Shown piece after piece: positions 27,275 to 36,726 of a stretch of 64,000 bases of DNA (position 1 is its first letter; every line of letters starts with the position of its first letter). Below the pieces are notes generated by a model. That model ran no database searches. It was given only the letters and a program-made list of their open reading frames with translations, and was not told the origin of the DNA. Both the position numbers and the translations under genes were made by a program. The stretch is from Sphingobacterium cellulitidis. GTDB taxonomy: Bacteria; Bacteroidota; Bacteroidia; Sphingobacteriales; Sphingobacteriaceae. Where the stretch lies: positions 124,001 to 188,000 of the forward strand of contig NOUX01000005.1 of the NCBI GenBank assembly GCA_002245855.1, given 5' to 3'.

Positions 27275-28471
27275 ATGTCTCATTTAGAAACCGACCTGAT
27301 CCATAAAGGCCATGAATTCAACAACAGCAAAGCTGTTGTGACCCCTATTTATCAAACATCCACCTACTTTGCAGATGCGGATTTGCATGAATATATTATT
27401 GCTGCCACGGAAACGAAGAACCCGAATTTCTATCATCGACATGGTAATCCAACAAATTCTCAGGTTGCGGCAATTGTTGCAAGCTTAGAAAAAACTGAGG
27501 ATGCTTTGGTATTTGCAACTGGAATGGCTGCGATCAGTACAGCGATATTATCAGTGGTTAAAGCTGGTGATCATATTATCACGCAAAATTCTTTATACTC
27601 AGGAGCAATGCTCTTCTTCAAGAACTTTTTAACGGAGTATGCTGTAGAAGTAACCCATGTTGATCAAAAGGATAATGCGGCATTTGAGAATGCAATTAAA
27701 GAGAACACAAGACTTATTTATGTAGAGACACCCTCTAATCCAAATCTTGATGTAACCGACTTACAATTTATTGGAAGCCTTGGTAAGAAATATAATTTGA
27801 CGACCATGGCTGATAATACTTTTGCTTCACCGATGAACCAAAACCCTAAGGATTTTGGAATTGATGTCATTGTACATTCAGCCACAAAATATCTAGGCGG
27901 CCATAGTGATCTTACTGCCGGAGTTGTTTGTGGGACAAAAGATTATATTGAGAAAGTTTGGAAAAGATCCTTGATGCTGGGAGGTTCACTTAGTCCATTT
28001 GATTCGTGGTTATTGCTGAGAGGATTAAAAACTTTATCAATGCGGGTGAATCAAATTAACCAAAACGCTTTGACATTAGCTGAGTTTTTTGAGAATCATC
28101 CAGCCATCAAACATGTTGCTTATGTTGGTTTAAAATCACATCCACAATATGATCTTGTCCAAAAACAGATGCGAGGTGGAACAGGGATGTTATGTATAGA
28201 GGTTATTGGTGACAATGAAGATATAGCATACAAGAATGCACAATCTGTTCTAAATAAATTAAAGATTTTTGCAAATGCAGCAAGTTTAGGTGGGGTTGAA
28301 TCCTTGGTTGTTCATCCTGCAAGTATGTGGGGGAGCCACCATGATAAATCACAAAAATCAACTTCTGGAATTACGACAGGAATGCTAAGAATATCGGTTG
28401 GAATTGAACATATTGACGATTTGATCGCAGATTTTGACAATGCGCTAAAAGGATTACAACATACTGAGTGA
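27275..28471 (+). CDS. Cys/Met-metabolism PLP-dependent enzyme (cystathionine gamma-synthase/lyase type)
   Basis: A 398-residue fold-type I PLP enzyme. The cofactor Lys205 lies in SATKYLGGHSD; HRHGNPT, ATGMAAIS, ETPSNPNLDV and ADNTFASP line the PLP site. The family covers gamma-synthases, gamma-lyases and homocysteine-forming sulfhydrylases, and the sequence alone does not decide among them. YFADADLHEYIIAATETK is slightly unusual in the N-terminal arm. Single gene, divergent from the peptidase, ending in a bidirectional terminator. Confidence 0.88.
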   Translation: MSHLETDLIHKGHEFNNSKAVVTPIYQTSTYFADADLHEYIIAATETKNPNFYHRHGNPTNSQVAAIVASLEKTEDALVFATGMAAISTAILSVVKAGDHIITQNSLYSGAMLFFKNFLTEYAVEVTHVDQKDNAAFENAIKENTRLIYVETPSNPNLDVTDLQFIGSLGKKYNLTTMADNTFASPMNQNPKDFGIDVIVHSATKYLGGHSDLTAGVVCGTKDYIEKVWKRSLMLGGSLSPFDSWLLLRGLKTLSMRVNQINQNALTLAEFFENHPAIKHVAYVGLKSHPQYDLVQKQMRGGTGMLCIEVIGDNEDIAYKNAQSVLNKLKIFANAASLGGVESLVVHPASMWGSHHDKSQKSTSGITTGMLRISVGIEHIDDLIADFDNALKGLQHTE

Positions 28472-28482
28472 AGAATCTCTTA

Positions 28483-28521
28483 AAACAAACATGCTTCGAA
28501 AATCTCGAAGCATGTTTGTTT
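28483..28521. terminator. bidirectional terminator between the PLP enzyme and GH127 genes
   Basis: Perfect 17-bp arms at 28483-28499 and 28505-28521 with a 5-nt loop, between convergent genes. T-rich after the stem in both directions. Confidence 0.88.
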
Positions 28522-28528
28522 ATGAATA

Positions 28529-30466
28529 TTATTTGTTCCTACCTATATCTGTGATTTCTTCTGGTATCCAGACCTGCATTTTACTTTTACCCCTATTATT
28601 CCAAAGAAAATAAGGAATCGCAGTGATTTCTTTATCTTCCTGAAGGTTATTAGAAATGATTGGAGCTCTAAATTGAATCACATTTGTTCCTCCCAATAAA
28701 TCTGGTTTATAACTCACCTTGAATTCCGTGTTTTCAGGGATAATTAAACCATCTTTAGCATTAGGGTTATCAATATCTTCAACGGCGTAAACTATAGGAC
28801 CATATTGCAGTGCAACACGATTTTTATTCGCCTTCATAGCATCCGAGGATACAATCCTTTGGACTTCCATATCCATATTCAAATCGATTTTATCTCCTTT
28901 TTTCCACTTTCTATTGATTTTTAAATAGCCATCAATAAGGGCAGCTTTGATTGGTTTTCCATTTACAGTAACTGTATAATTATTGGTCTTATTATTTTTA
29001 TAGTGGTACAATGAACCTGGAACTGGTTCTTTTAACCATCCTGGAATTCTAAGAAATACAGCAAATGCTTTTGCTTTTTTAGGGTTAATCTCAATAGACA
29101 CATTTCCATTCCAAGGGTAATTCCCTGTTTGTTTTACAAAAACTTCATTTTTATTCAGGTCCACTGTAGTTTCACTACCTACAAATAAATTGACATATAG
29201 ATCTGTTGCAGAGCGACTGTAAATATATGATCCTAAGGAAGAAACTAGTCTAGCAATATTAGAGGGACAACAAGCTGTTCCAAACCATTCACTACGTTCA
29301 TAATTCCCGTCAGAAGCTAAAGGATTTCCATAGAAGAATCGGTTTCCAGTTAAACTGATGCCATCTATTGCAGCATTGTACAAAGTTCTTTCCAATACAT
29401 CGATATATTTCGATTGAGCGGAAAGCATATTCATTCTTTGGTTCCAGAATACCATACCCACCGAGGCACAAGTTTCGCAATAGGCAGATTCATTTGGGAG
29501 GTCATAGGGTTTTCCGAAGCCTTCATTGGAGCCTTGAGCACCAATGCCACCAGTGATATAATAATGTTTATTGACCACATCGTCCCAAATTGCATCCATT
29601 GTTTTTACATATCCAACATCTTTTGTCTCAGAAGCAATATCCGCCACTCCCGTATATAAATACATCGCACGGACGGCGTGTCCTGTTATTTTTCTTTGAT
29701 CACGAACTGGAATATCATCCTGAGCATATTCAGGAGCTTTCCATTCATCCCAAATCTTTCCAACACCATGACCTTTACCACGTTGCTCTACAAACCAATC
29801 TGCCAGCTGTAAATATCGTTTTTCATTTGTTTGATGATATAATTTCATCAAAGCCAATTCAATTCCTTCATGTCCAGTTACCCAAGGCTTATTGGGGATT
29901 CGAAAATAGTTATCAATATGATCAGCAAACTTAATTGCAACTTTCAAAAGTTTATCCTTACCCGTTGTATTGTAATAGGCAATGCCTGCTTCAATCAAAT
30001 GACCTGCACAATAATCCTCATGCCGCTCCATATCTTTCCAACGATTCTCGAGTCCATTTAAAGTATAATAGGTGTTCAAATAACCATCAGGCTGTTGAGC
30101 TGCGGCTATTTTATCAATCCATTGATCGGTATTGGCTTCCAATTCCTGATTTGGATAATTCTTTAGGGAATAGGCTATTGCTTCGATAGCTTTATAAACA
30201 TCGGAATCATCATAATAAATCCCTTCATGTTGACCAGATCCTTTAGCAACCTTTTCAAAATTTCTAATGCGACCAGTTTTTTCCTCAGTATAACTTACAC
30301 AAGCATCAATAGTAGAGGTAGCAACTTTTTCCAGTTGAGGAGACCAAAAATTATCTCCAATAGCAACTTTAGAAAAATTAATCGGGAAAATCTTTTGAGA
30401 AGGAGATTGTCCTAAGAGATGTGTAGAGAACAACAGCCCTAAGGAACAGATAAATAAACCTTTCAT
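28529..30466 (-). CDS. GH127 beta-L-arabinofuranosidase-like glycoside hydrolase
   Basis: A 645-residue exported protein (signal about 1-20, LLGQ). The (alpha/alpha)6 core carries the GH127 zinc-thiolate set: Glu331 and Cys333 in CETC, and Cys399-Cys400 in TACCPSN. Glu315 (SNEGFG) matches the acid/base, and the first Cys of the CC pair is the expected nucleophile. The reaction is retaining hydrolysis of beta-L-arabinofuranosides. Only about 20 bp separate its ATG from the terminator of the SSS gene upstream, so it may be expressed by readthrough of that operon, which encodes two GH43 arabinosidases. Confidence 0.88.
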   Translation of the reverse strand: MKGLFICSLGLLFSTHLLGQSPSQKIFPINFSKVAIGDNFWSPQLEKVATSTIDACVSYTEEKTGRIRNFEKVAKGSGQHEGIYYDDSDVYKAIEAIAYSLKNYPNQELEANTDQWIDKIAAAQQPDGYLNTYYTLNGLENRWKDMERHEDYCAGHLIEAGIAYYNTTGKDKLLKVAIKFADHIDNYFRIPNKPWVTGHEGIELALMKLYHQTNEKRYLQLADWFVEQRGKGHGVGKIWDEWKAPEYAQDDIPVRDQRKITGHAVRAMYLYTGVADIASETKDVGYVKTMDAIWDDVVNKHYYITGGIGAQGSNEGFGKPYDLPNESAYCETCASVGMVFWNQRMNMLSAQSKYIDVLERTLYNAAIDGISLTGNRFFYGNPLASDGNYERSEWFGTACCPSNIARLVSSLGSYIYSRSATDLYVNLFVGSETTVDLNKNEVFVKQTGNYPWNGNVSIEINPKKAKAFAVFLRIPGWLKEPVPGSLYHYKNNKTNNYTVTVNGKPIKAALIDGYLKINRKWKKGDKIDLNMDMEVQRIVSSDAMKANKNRVALQYGPIVYAVEDIDNPNAKDGLIIPENTEFKVSYKPDLLGGTNVIQFRAPIISNNLQEDKEITAIPYFLWNNRGKSKMQVWIPEEITDIGRNK

Positions 30467-30487
30467 AATTTGGGGATTCAGGATGAG

Positions 30488-30530
30488 AAAAAAATAAAGC
30501 TAGAAGGGTAAATTAACCCTTCTAGCTTTT
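30488..30530 (-). terminator. terminator/attenuator between the SSS symporter and GH127 genes
   Basis: Arms 30497-30510 and 30517-30530 (core CTAGAAGGGT) are perfectly paired with a 6-nt loop, followed on the minus strand by ATTTTTTTC. Confidence 0.8.
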
Positions 30531-30534
30531 CTAT

Positions 30535-32193
30535 TTACCAGAAAATGGTATATAATGCGGCAGTAATACCTGTTATTAATAAGGCACCAACTGCAAAGCC
30601 TGTTTTAGTCTTGAACATTGTAGCATCAATTTCAAGTCCTTTGGTAACAACTCCTTTTTTATGTTCATACATACTGATAATATACATACCAATAACACAG
30701 AAGATAAAGACAAAGCCAATACGGTCAATAAATGGAATTTCATATACGCCATCAACAGGTATTGAAAAACCAGTTGAAGCCAAGAAAGAAAGATCCATGT
30801 AATTAGGTAAGGCTTTCAACAGAATGGAAAGGATAAATCCACCTATTGTTGCAAATAAGGCTGCATTGGAAGTTGTTTTCTTCCAGAAGAAACCTAGTAA
30901 AAACATAGCAAATACCCCAGGAGATACAAATCCAGTATATTCTTGGATATATTGGAATCCTCCTTTTTTATCAATTCCAAGGTAAGGTGCTATTATAATG
31001 GCTAAGATCATGGAAACAATAATGGTGATTTTACCCACATTTACTAATTTCTTTTCAGTAGCATCCTTATCAAAGATTTTTTTATAAATATCCAAGGTGA
31101 AAATTGTGGCAACCGAGTTTGCTTTTCCAGCTAAGGAAGCCACTACGGCAGCGGTTAATGCTGCAAAGGATAAGCCTTTTAATCCAGTTGGTAAAAGGTT
31201 CAATAATACAGGATAGGCTCTATCCGGATTCAATTCCCCTCCAGCTAACATCTCTTGTTGAAACAATCCATCATTATAGAGTACAAAGGCAGCAATACCT
31301 GGCAATACAACAATTAGAGGCATTAATAATTTTAATCCAGCAGCGAACAATAATCCATTTCTAGCTGTTGGAAGATCTGCTCCTAATGCTCGTTGTGTGA
31401 TGTATTGATTACAACCCCAATAATTTAAGTTAATAACCCACATACCACCAATCAATACTGAAAGGCCTGGAAGGTCAATATAATTAGGATTATCAGGTTT
31501 CAAAATCATATGGAAATGGTCTTGAGCCTTATTATGTACGATTCCAAATCCGTCCAGTACACCAGTTCCGCCGAAATGGTCTGATACTAAATTCAAAGCC
31601 AGATAGGTTGTAGCCAAACCTCCTAAGATTAAGAAGAATACTTGAATAACATCGGTGTAACCAATTACTTTCATACCACCAAGGGTGATAAAGATGGCAA
31701 ACACGGCTAATCCAATCATACAGGCCTGAAAGTCCAATCCCGAAATACTAGATACTGCCAATGCTCCTAAGAATAAGATTGAGGTCAAGTTAACAACGAT
31801 ATATAATAACAACCAGAATACAGCCATAATCATGGCTACAGTACCATTATATCGTTGACTTAAAAACTGTGGCATGGTAAATATCTTGTTCTTAAGATAT
31901 ACCGGAAGGAAGAATATCGCGACGACAACTAAGGTCACTGCCGCCATCCATTCATAGGTAGCAATTGCCAGACCTATCTTAAAGCCAGATCCGCTCATTC
32001 CGATGAATTGCTCAGCAGAAATATTGGAGGCAATTAAAGAGGCTCCAATTGCCCACCAAGTTAAAGACCCCTCCGCTAAGAAGTAATCTTTAGAATCTCC
32101 GGAAGCAGATTTCTTTTTGTAATAAATGTAAAGTCCATATCCTGCAACAATGACGAAGTAACACAGGAATACAATATAGTCTTTGATTTCCAT
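30535..32193 (-). CDS. sodium/solute symporter (SSS/SGLT family)
   Basis: A 552-residue protein with about 13-14 membrane helices. SLIASNISAEQFIGMSGSGF (about residues 53-72) and the LNYWGCNQYITQRALGA segment are SSS hallmarks. The Bacteroidota SGLT-like subfamily commonly transports sugars with Na+. It is the last gene of the GH43-GH43-galT-galK-galM operon, 5 bp past galM, so galactose or arabinose is the likely cargo; this is inferred from context. Confidence 0.88.
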   Translation of the reverse strand: MEIKDYIVFLCYFVIVAGYGLYIYYKKKSASGDSKDYFLAEGSLTWWAIGASLIASNISAEQFIGMSGSGFKIGLAIATYEWMAAVTLVVVAIFFLPVYLKNKIFTMPQFLSQRYNGTVAMIMAVFWLLLYIVVNLTSILFLGALAVSSISGLDFQACMIGLAVFAIFITLGGMKVIGYTDVIQVFFLILGGLATTYLALNLVSDHFGGTGVLDGFGIVHNKAQDHFHMILKPDNPNYIDLPGLSVLIGGMWVINLNYWGCNQYITQRALGADLPTARNGLLFAAGLKLLMPLIVVLPGIAAFVLYNDGLFQQEMLAGGELNPDRAYPVLLNLLPTGLKGLSFAALTAAVVASLAGKANSVATIFTLDIYKKIFDKDATEKKLVNVGKITIIVSMILAIIIAPYLGIDKKGGFQYIQEYTGFVSPGVFAMFLLGFFWKKTTSNAALFATIGGFILSILLKALPNYMDLSFLASTGFSIPVDGVYEIPFIDRIGFVFIFCVIGMYIISMYEHKKGVVTKGLEIDATMFKTKTGFAVGALLITGITAALYTIFW

Positions 32194-32198
32194 TGGTT

Positions 32199-33371
32199 TT
32201 ATTTAGCGGTAAACTTATAAATTGATTTGCTTGTATAGGTATCTCCAGGTTTCAACGTCGTTGTAGGGAAGCTCGGTTGATTAGGGGAATCTGGGAAATG
32301 TTGGGTTTCTAAACATAAACCCGTACGGAAGCTATCTTTCACTCCACCCTTAAGCGTTACATTCTCAGCCATAAAATTACCACTATAAAACTGGATACCA
32401 GGCTCTTCGGTATATACATCCATTACAATTCCTGATTTATCACCCGTTAAAGTAGCAGCATGATTTAATCCATCAACTTTAGTTCCATTCAGCACCCAAT
32501 TGTGGTCATATCCTTTACCAAATTTCAATTGTTCATCATCGTTTTCAATTTCCTTTCCAATAGCCTTAGGAACAGTGAAATCAAATGGAGTCCCTTTTAC
32601 ATCTTTTAATTCTCCCGTTGGAATTAAAGTGCTATCCACTGGCGTAAACTTATCTGCATACAGTTGTAAACTATGATCAGTGATAGTACCACTTCCCTCC
32701 CCATTTAAATTGAAATATGCGTGATTGGTTAAATTAATTACAGTCGCTTTATCTGCAGTCGCTTTATACGAAATTCCAAGTTCATTATTATCAGACAAAC
32801 TATAGGTTACCTCCATATGGATTGGACCTGGGAATCCTTCTTGCTTATCAGGTAGAGTATAAGCAAATGTAATTGCCTTATCATTTGCAGATTTAACCTC
32901 CCAATTTGCAAAATGCACACCTTTTAAGCCACCATGTAAGGTATTAGGGCCATTATTAGTTGGTAAAGTGAAAGTCTCTCCATCTAAACTAAATTTTCCT
33001 TTGGCAATTCGGTTTCCAAATGGACCAACAATAGGCCCGAAGAAGGGTTCTTTAGGGTTATTATAGTCAGAAGCTTTATTGAAGCCTAAAACTACATCAG
33101 TCAAAGTACCATTTTTATCAGGAACCTGAAGTGAAACTATTCGGGCACCGAAATTGGTGAAGTATGCTTTGGATCCCGAAGAATTCTTCAACATATATAA
33201 TTTTGCTACTTTTCCATCAATATCACTTGTAAAAGTATTTGAATCCAAAGTAAGCGTATTATTTATGCTAGAATCTGCGGTTTGACTGCTTTCCTGCTTA
33301 GAATTTTGCTGACAGCCAACAACAGCCAACAAGCCTAAGGCAAGCATTAGTTTAAAAATTGATCTTTTCAT
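32199..33371 (-). CDS. galM: aldose 1-epimerase (galactose mutarotase), lipoprotein
   Basis: A 390-residue GalM that interconverts alpha and beta anomers of galactose. N-terminal lipoprotein signal with Cys20 (VVGCQQ). GPFGNRIAKG, NTLHGG, NLTNHAYFNL (catalytic His) and the C-terminal CLETQHFPDSPN (catalytic Glu) are diagnostic. The lipidated form places it in the periplasm, acting on sugar before import. Between galK (19 bp) and the SSS symporter (5 bp). Confidence 0.92.
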   Translation of the reverse strand: MKRSIFKLMLALGLLAVVGCQQNSKQESSQTADSSINNTLTLDSNTFTSDIDGKVAKLYMLKNSSGSKAYFTNFGARIVSLQVPDKNGTLTDVVLGFNKASDYNNPKEPFFGPIVGPFGNRIAKGKFSLDGETFTLPTNNGPNTLHGGLKGVHFANWEVKSANDKAITFAYTLPDKQEGFPGPIHMEVTYSLSDNNELGISYKATADKATVINLTNHAYFNLNGEGSGTITDHSLQLYADKFTPVDSTLIPTGELKDVKGTPFDFTVPKAIGKEIENDDEQLKFGKGYDHNWVLNGTKVDGLNHAATLTGDKSGIVMDVYTEEPGIQFYSGNFMAENVTLKGGVKDSFRTGLCLETQHFPDSPNQPSFPTTTLKPGDTYTSKSIYKFTAK

Positions 33372-33390
33372 TTTCTGTTTATAATTGATT

Positions 33391-34548
33391 CTAATTTACT
33401 AATTCTGAGCCATTATCAGTTTTTACAAATATTGGCGTTAATTCGAGATTAAATTCATTTTTATAAGCTGGTGCCAATGCCTCAACTAATTCATGACCAA
33501 AGCCCTTTTTCACAATATTAATGGTACAACCACCGAAGCCACCTCCCATCATCCTCGCACCTAAAACTTCAGGAAAGGCTTTTGCCTTATCGACAAGGAA
33601 GTCTAGTTCTTTACAGCTAACTTCGTATTCTTGACTTAATCCTTTATGTGCTTGAAACATTTGCTTTCCCATTTCTGCTATATCGCCACTTTCCATTGCT
33701 GAACATGCTTTTTCAAGTCTCTTATTTTCTTCAACAACGAATTTTGCCTTAACAAAACTGTCTTCATCAACAGGTTTAACCAATTCTACAAGCATATCCA
33801 AGGTTACATCTCTTAAACTATTGACATCTTTATATTTTTCCTGAACCAATGAAACTGCTCTTTCACAAGAATGCCTTCTATCATTATAAGCCGATGAAGC
33901 AAGAGAATGCTTAACATTGGTATTAAGTAATACAATTTCGTAGTCTCCTAATTCCAAGGGGACATAGGTATAACTCAGATCACGACAATCTAAGCGAACC
34001 ACATGATTTTCTTTACTTAAAACTGAAGCGAATTGATCCATAATTCCACATTTCACTCCTGCATAAGTATGTTCTGCCAATTGTCCTATTTTGGCTATGC
34101 TTACTTTGTCTAACCCTAAGTCGAACAAGGCATTCAATCCAAAGCCAGTTGCACATTCTACCGCAGCAGAGGAGGAAAGTCCGGCACCTACGGGAATATC
34201 TCCATCTATATACAGGTTAAAACCTGAAATCTTCAATCCTCTTGATAATATCTGGTTAACAACGCCTAAAATATAGTTCGGCCAACCTTTTTCAGTAGGT
34301 TTTATATCTTTCAAGTCAATGCTAAAGCTTTCATTAAAATCTTCAGCAAAAAGATGAATTTCAAAATCATCACGTTTAGAAAGGGCTACATAAACTGCCT
34401 TGTCTATGGCAGTAGGGAGAACAAATCCCTCGTTATAATCAGTATGTTCTCCGATAATATTAATTCGCCCCGGGGATTTCGAAATTAATGTAGGATCAGA
34501 TCCATACAATTCTTTAAACCGAATACTAATCTGATGTTTATCAATCAT
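33391..34548 (-). CDS. galK: galactokinase
   Basis: A 385-residue GHMP-family kinase phosphorylating galactose at C1 with ATP. SPGRINIIGEHTDYNEGFV near the N-terminus is the galactokinase signature; VGAGLSSSAAVE is the ATP-binding GHMP motif, and GARMMGGGFGGCTI the C-terminal motif. Its ATG overlaps the galT stop by 4 bp, which indicates translational coupling in the gal operon. Confidence 0.94.
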   Translation of the reverse strand: MIDKHQISIRFKELYGSDPTLISKSPGRINIIGEHTDYNEGFVLPTAIDKAVYVALSKRDDFEIHLFAEDFNESFSIDLKDIKPTEKGWPNYILGVVNQILSRGLKISGFNLYIDGDIPVGAGLSSSAAVECATGFGLNALFDLGLDKVSIAKIGQLAEHTYAGVKCGIMDQFASVLSKENHVVRLDCRDLSYTYVPLELGDYEIVLLNTNVKHSLASSAYNDRRHSCERAVSLVQEKYKDVNSLRDVTLDMLVELVKPVDEDSFVKAKFVVEENKRLEKACSAMESGDIAEMGKQMFQAHKGLSQEYEVSCKELDFLVDKAKAFPEVLGARMMGGGFGGCTINIVKKGFGHELVEALAPAYKNEFNLELTPIFVKTDNGSELVN

Positions 34549-35597
34549 TTGATATTTCCTTTATAATGTGTTGTAGGTTGATTTCTAATTATTTCCGCAG
34601 CTTTTTCTGCTGTAATATCCCTTTGGGGATTGGCTAGCATTTCATAACCAACCATAAACTTTTTCACGGTTGACGACCGCAATAATGGCGGATAAAAATG
34701 CATATGCCAATGCCAAAAATCTTGATCATTGGAGTTTACAGGCGCTTGATGCATTCCTGCAGAATATGGAAATGAAGTGGAAAAAATATTATCGTAACGG
34801 ATTGTTAATTCTTGAAGAGTTTTGGCTAGGTCTAATTTTTCATCTTCGGTAAATTCTCTGATGTCCTTTACTTGTCTTTTACTGATGACTAACGTTTCGA
34901 AAGGCCATGCTGCCCAGAAAGGAACTAGGGCAACAAAATATTCATTATCAACAATAATCCTTTCATTTTTCTTCAATTCAAGGGCTATGTAATCAGTAAG
35001 AAGGGATCTTTTATTTTTTTCAAAATATTCCTTTTGTTGCTTTTCTTCTTTTTGGATTTCCATTGGGATTTTACTTTCAGCCCAAATCTGTCCATGTGGA
35101 TGTGGGTTACTACATCCCATAATTGCTCCTTTATTCTCAAAGATCTGGATGTATTTTATCCAATCATTTTGAGAAAGGGAAATAAATTCATTTTGCCATA
35201 CATCAACTAGATTTTTGATTGAAGGAATATCCATTTCGGGCAATGTTATATCATGTCTAGGTGTAAAGGCTATTACTTTACAAATCCCTCGTTCAGTTTC
35301 AGCAAGTAACAAACCTTCCTCATTTATTTCCCCTTCTTCTGAATCTTTCAATAAAGCTGAAAAATCATTTACAAAAACAAAACTATCCTTATAATCAGGA
35401 TTTATGCTTCCATCGGCTCTTGAATTTCCAGGGCATAAATAACAGGTAGGATCATATTGAGGTCGATTATCTGCTGGCAAATCTTCTACTTGACCTTGCC
35501 ATGGACGCTTGCTCCTATGCGGTGAAACTAGAATACTTTCGCCTGTTAAGAGGTTCAAACGCCTGTGTGGCACGTCGTTAATTGCAAAATTAGGCAT
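34545..35597 (-). CDS. galT: galactose-1-phosphate uridylyltransferase
   Basis: A 350-residue enzyme exchanging UMP between UDP-glucose and galactose-1-phosphate. The catalytic HPH lies in CSNPHPHGQIWA (about residues 157-168); RPWQGQVE, CYLCPGNSR (zinc-site Cys) and the second HMHFYPP motif fit the family. Overlaps galK by 4 bp and follows the GH43 gene at 35638 by 40 bp. Confidence 0.94.
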   Translation of the reverse strand: MPNFAINDVPHRRLNLLTGESILVSPHRSKRPWQGQVEDLPADNRPQYDPTCYLCPGNSRADGSINPDYKDSFVFVNDFSALLKDSEEGEINEEGLLLAETERGICKVIAFTPRHDITLPEMDIPSIKNLVDVWQNEFISLSQNDWIKYIQIFENKGAIMGCSNPHPHGQIWAESKIPMEIQKEEKQQKEYFEKNKRSLLTDYIALELKKNERIIVDNEYFVALVPFWAAWPFETLVISKRQVKDIREFTEDEKLDLAKTLQELTIRYDNIFSTSFPYSAGMHQAPVNSNDQDFWHWHMHFYPPLLRSSTVKKFMVGYEMLANPQRDITAEKAAEIIRNQPTTHYKGNIK

Positions 35598-35607
35598 AGG
35601 TTGCGTT

Positions 35608-35628
35608 TATATTAGTTCACCTAATATA
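35608..35628 (-). promoter_or_regulatory. palindrome in the galT leader
   Basis: TATATTAG (35608-35615) and CTAATATA (35621-35628) form an 8-bp inverted repeat with a 5-bp spacer, 11 bp upstream of the galT ATG and just past the GH43 stop. A TTTG overlaps its upstream edge on the minus strand, but no -7 follows at the right distance. Possible operator or mRNA hairpin. Confidence 0.35.
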
Positions 35629-35637
35629 CAAATTCCA

Positions 35638-36717
35638 TCAATTAATTGTAGTGGGTCCGTGTACTTTTAACACACCCTTAGAATCAATTTCAATAGGATC
35701 GATGAAAACAACTCTATCATTTCCTGTTTTGGTCGTCCTACCATGATAGACACAATACATTTTACCATCTTTACCAACAAAAATTGAGTTATGGCCAGTT
35801 CCTGTTACATCTCCTCCAGTCTCCGTATTTTTTTGCAAAACGGGATTAAATTCGGATTTTACAAAAGGACCCAATGGGCTCTTAGAAGTGGCATATCCTA
35901 CAGCATAAAATGGGCCAGCATAATGATTCGCTGAATACATCATGTAGTAGAGGTCATTATGTTTAAATAAATATGATCCTTCAGTCCAGCGACGATTAAT
36001 CTCCTTATTGTTGACAGACCTACTTTCCCATTCTGCTTGTTTGTCATTCATTTTCACAGGAGGCCTTAGCAATAATTTTGGCTTTCCAATAACCCCACTT
36101 AAATCAGATTTCAGTTCAATTCCATAGACCCAGCTTTCTTCTATCTCATCATAAATTCCATTCTTTTTTGCCCAAGTTGCAATTTCTGACTTTACAGGAT
36201 GTTTGTAACAACACCTAGAGTAATAGAGAAATTTCTTACCATTATCAGCAACATATACATTCGCATCTATAATTGGGTAGCCGGGATCAAATAAAGGCAC
36301 TGAATCTATATCCATAAATGGTCCTGTTGGTTGATCTGCAACAGCGACCCCAATCTTATAGTTTTCTAATTCATTATTTGGGTTTTCTTTCCAATGGGCG
36401 CTGTAAAATAAATAGAACTTATTATCCCATTTATAAACCTCTGGAGCCCAAAAATCTTTGGTCCCCCATGACTTTTCTTGTTGGTTATTATAGATTACAC
36501 CTTCATTTTTCCAATCCTTCAAATCCTTTGAAGAATAAACAACAAAACCATTCTTGGTTCCACCTGTGCCATATAAGTAATAGAGGTCACTCTCATCATC
36601 ATAAATGATGTATGGATCCCCCAATGCAACTGACAATGGGTTTCCTGGTAATTCTTGTGCCATGCTTTCTATGCCGAACAAGAAAAGTAAACCTAATAGT
36701 AAAAATCGTATGTTCAT
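35638..36717 (-). CDS. exported GH43 glycoside hydrolase
   Basis: A 359-residue protein with a signal peptide (about 1-20, SMAQ) and a single five-bladed beta-propeller. Family residues are Asp34 (GDPYII, base), Asp151 (IIDANVY, pKa modulator) and Glu246 (TEGSYLF, acid). Acts on arabinan, arabinoxylan or xylan side chains; the exact linkage is not decided. Overall pattern (WAPEVYKW, GTGHNSIFVG) is typical of arabinosidase/xylosidase subfamilies. Co-transcribed with the GH43 gene upstream (9 bp) and galT. Confidence 0.88.
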   Translation of the reverse strand: MNIRFLLLGLLFLFGIESMAQELPGNPLSVALGDPYIIYDDESDLYYLYGTGGTKNGFVVYSSKDLKDWKNEGVIYNNQQEKSWGTKDFWAPEVYKWDNKFYLFYSAHWKENPNNELENYKIGVAVADQPTGPFMDIDSVPLFDPGYPIIDANVYVADNGKKFLYYSRCCYKHPVKSEIATWAKKNGIYDEIEESWVYGIELKSDLSGVIGKPKLLLRPPVKMNDKQAEWESRSVNNKEINRRWTEGSYLFKHNDLYYMMYSANHYAGPFYAVGYATSKSPLGPFVKSEFNPVLQKNTETGGDVTGTGHNSIFVGKDGKMYCVYHGRTTKTGNDRVVFIDPIEIDSKGVLKVHGPTTIN

Positions 36718-36726
36718 TTCTAAAAA

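Noticed and set aside
29368..30415. Several plus-strand frames opposite the GH127 gene
   Set aside because: They overlap a gene with a complete catalytic set and have low-complexity, unfamily-like products.
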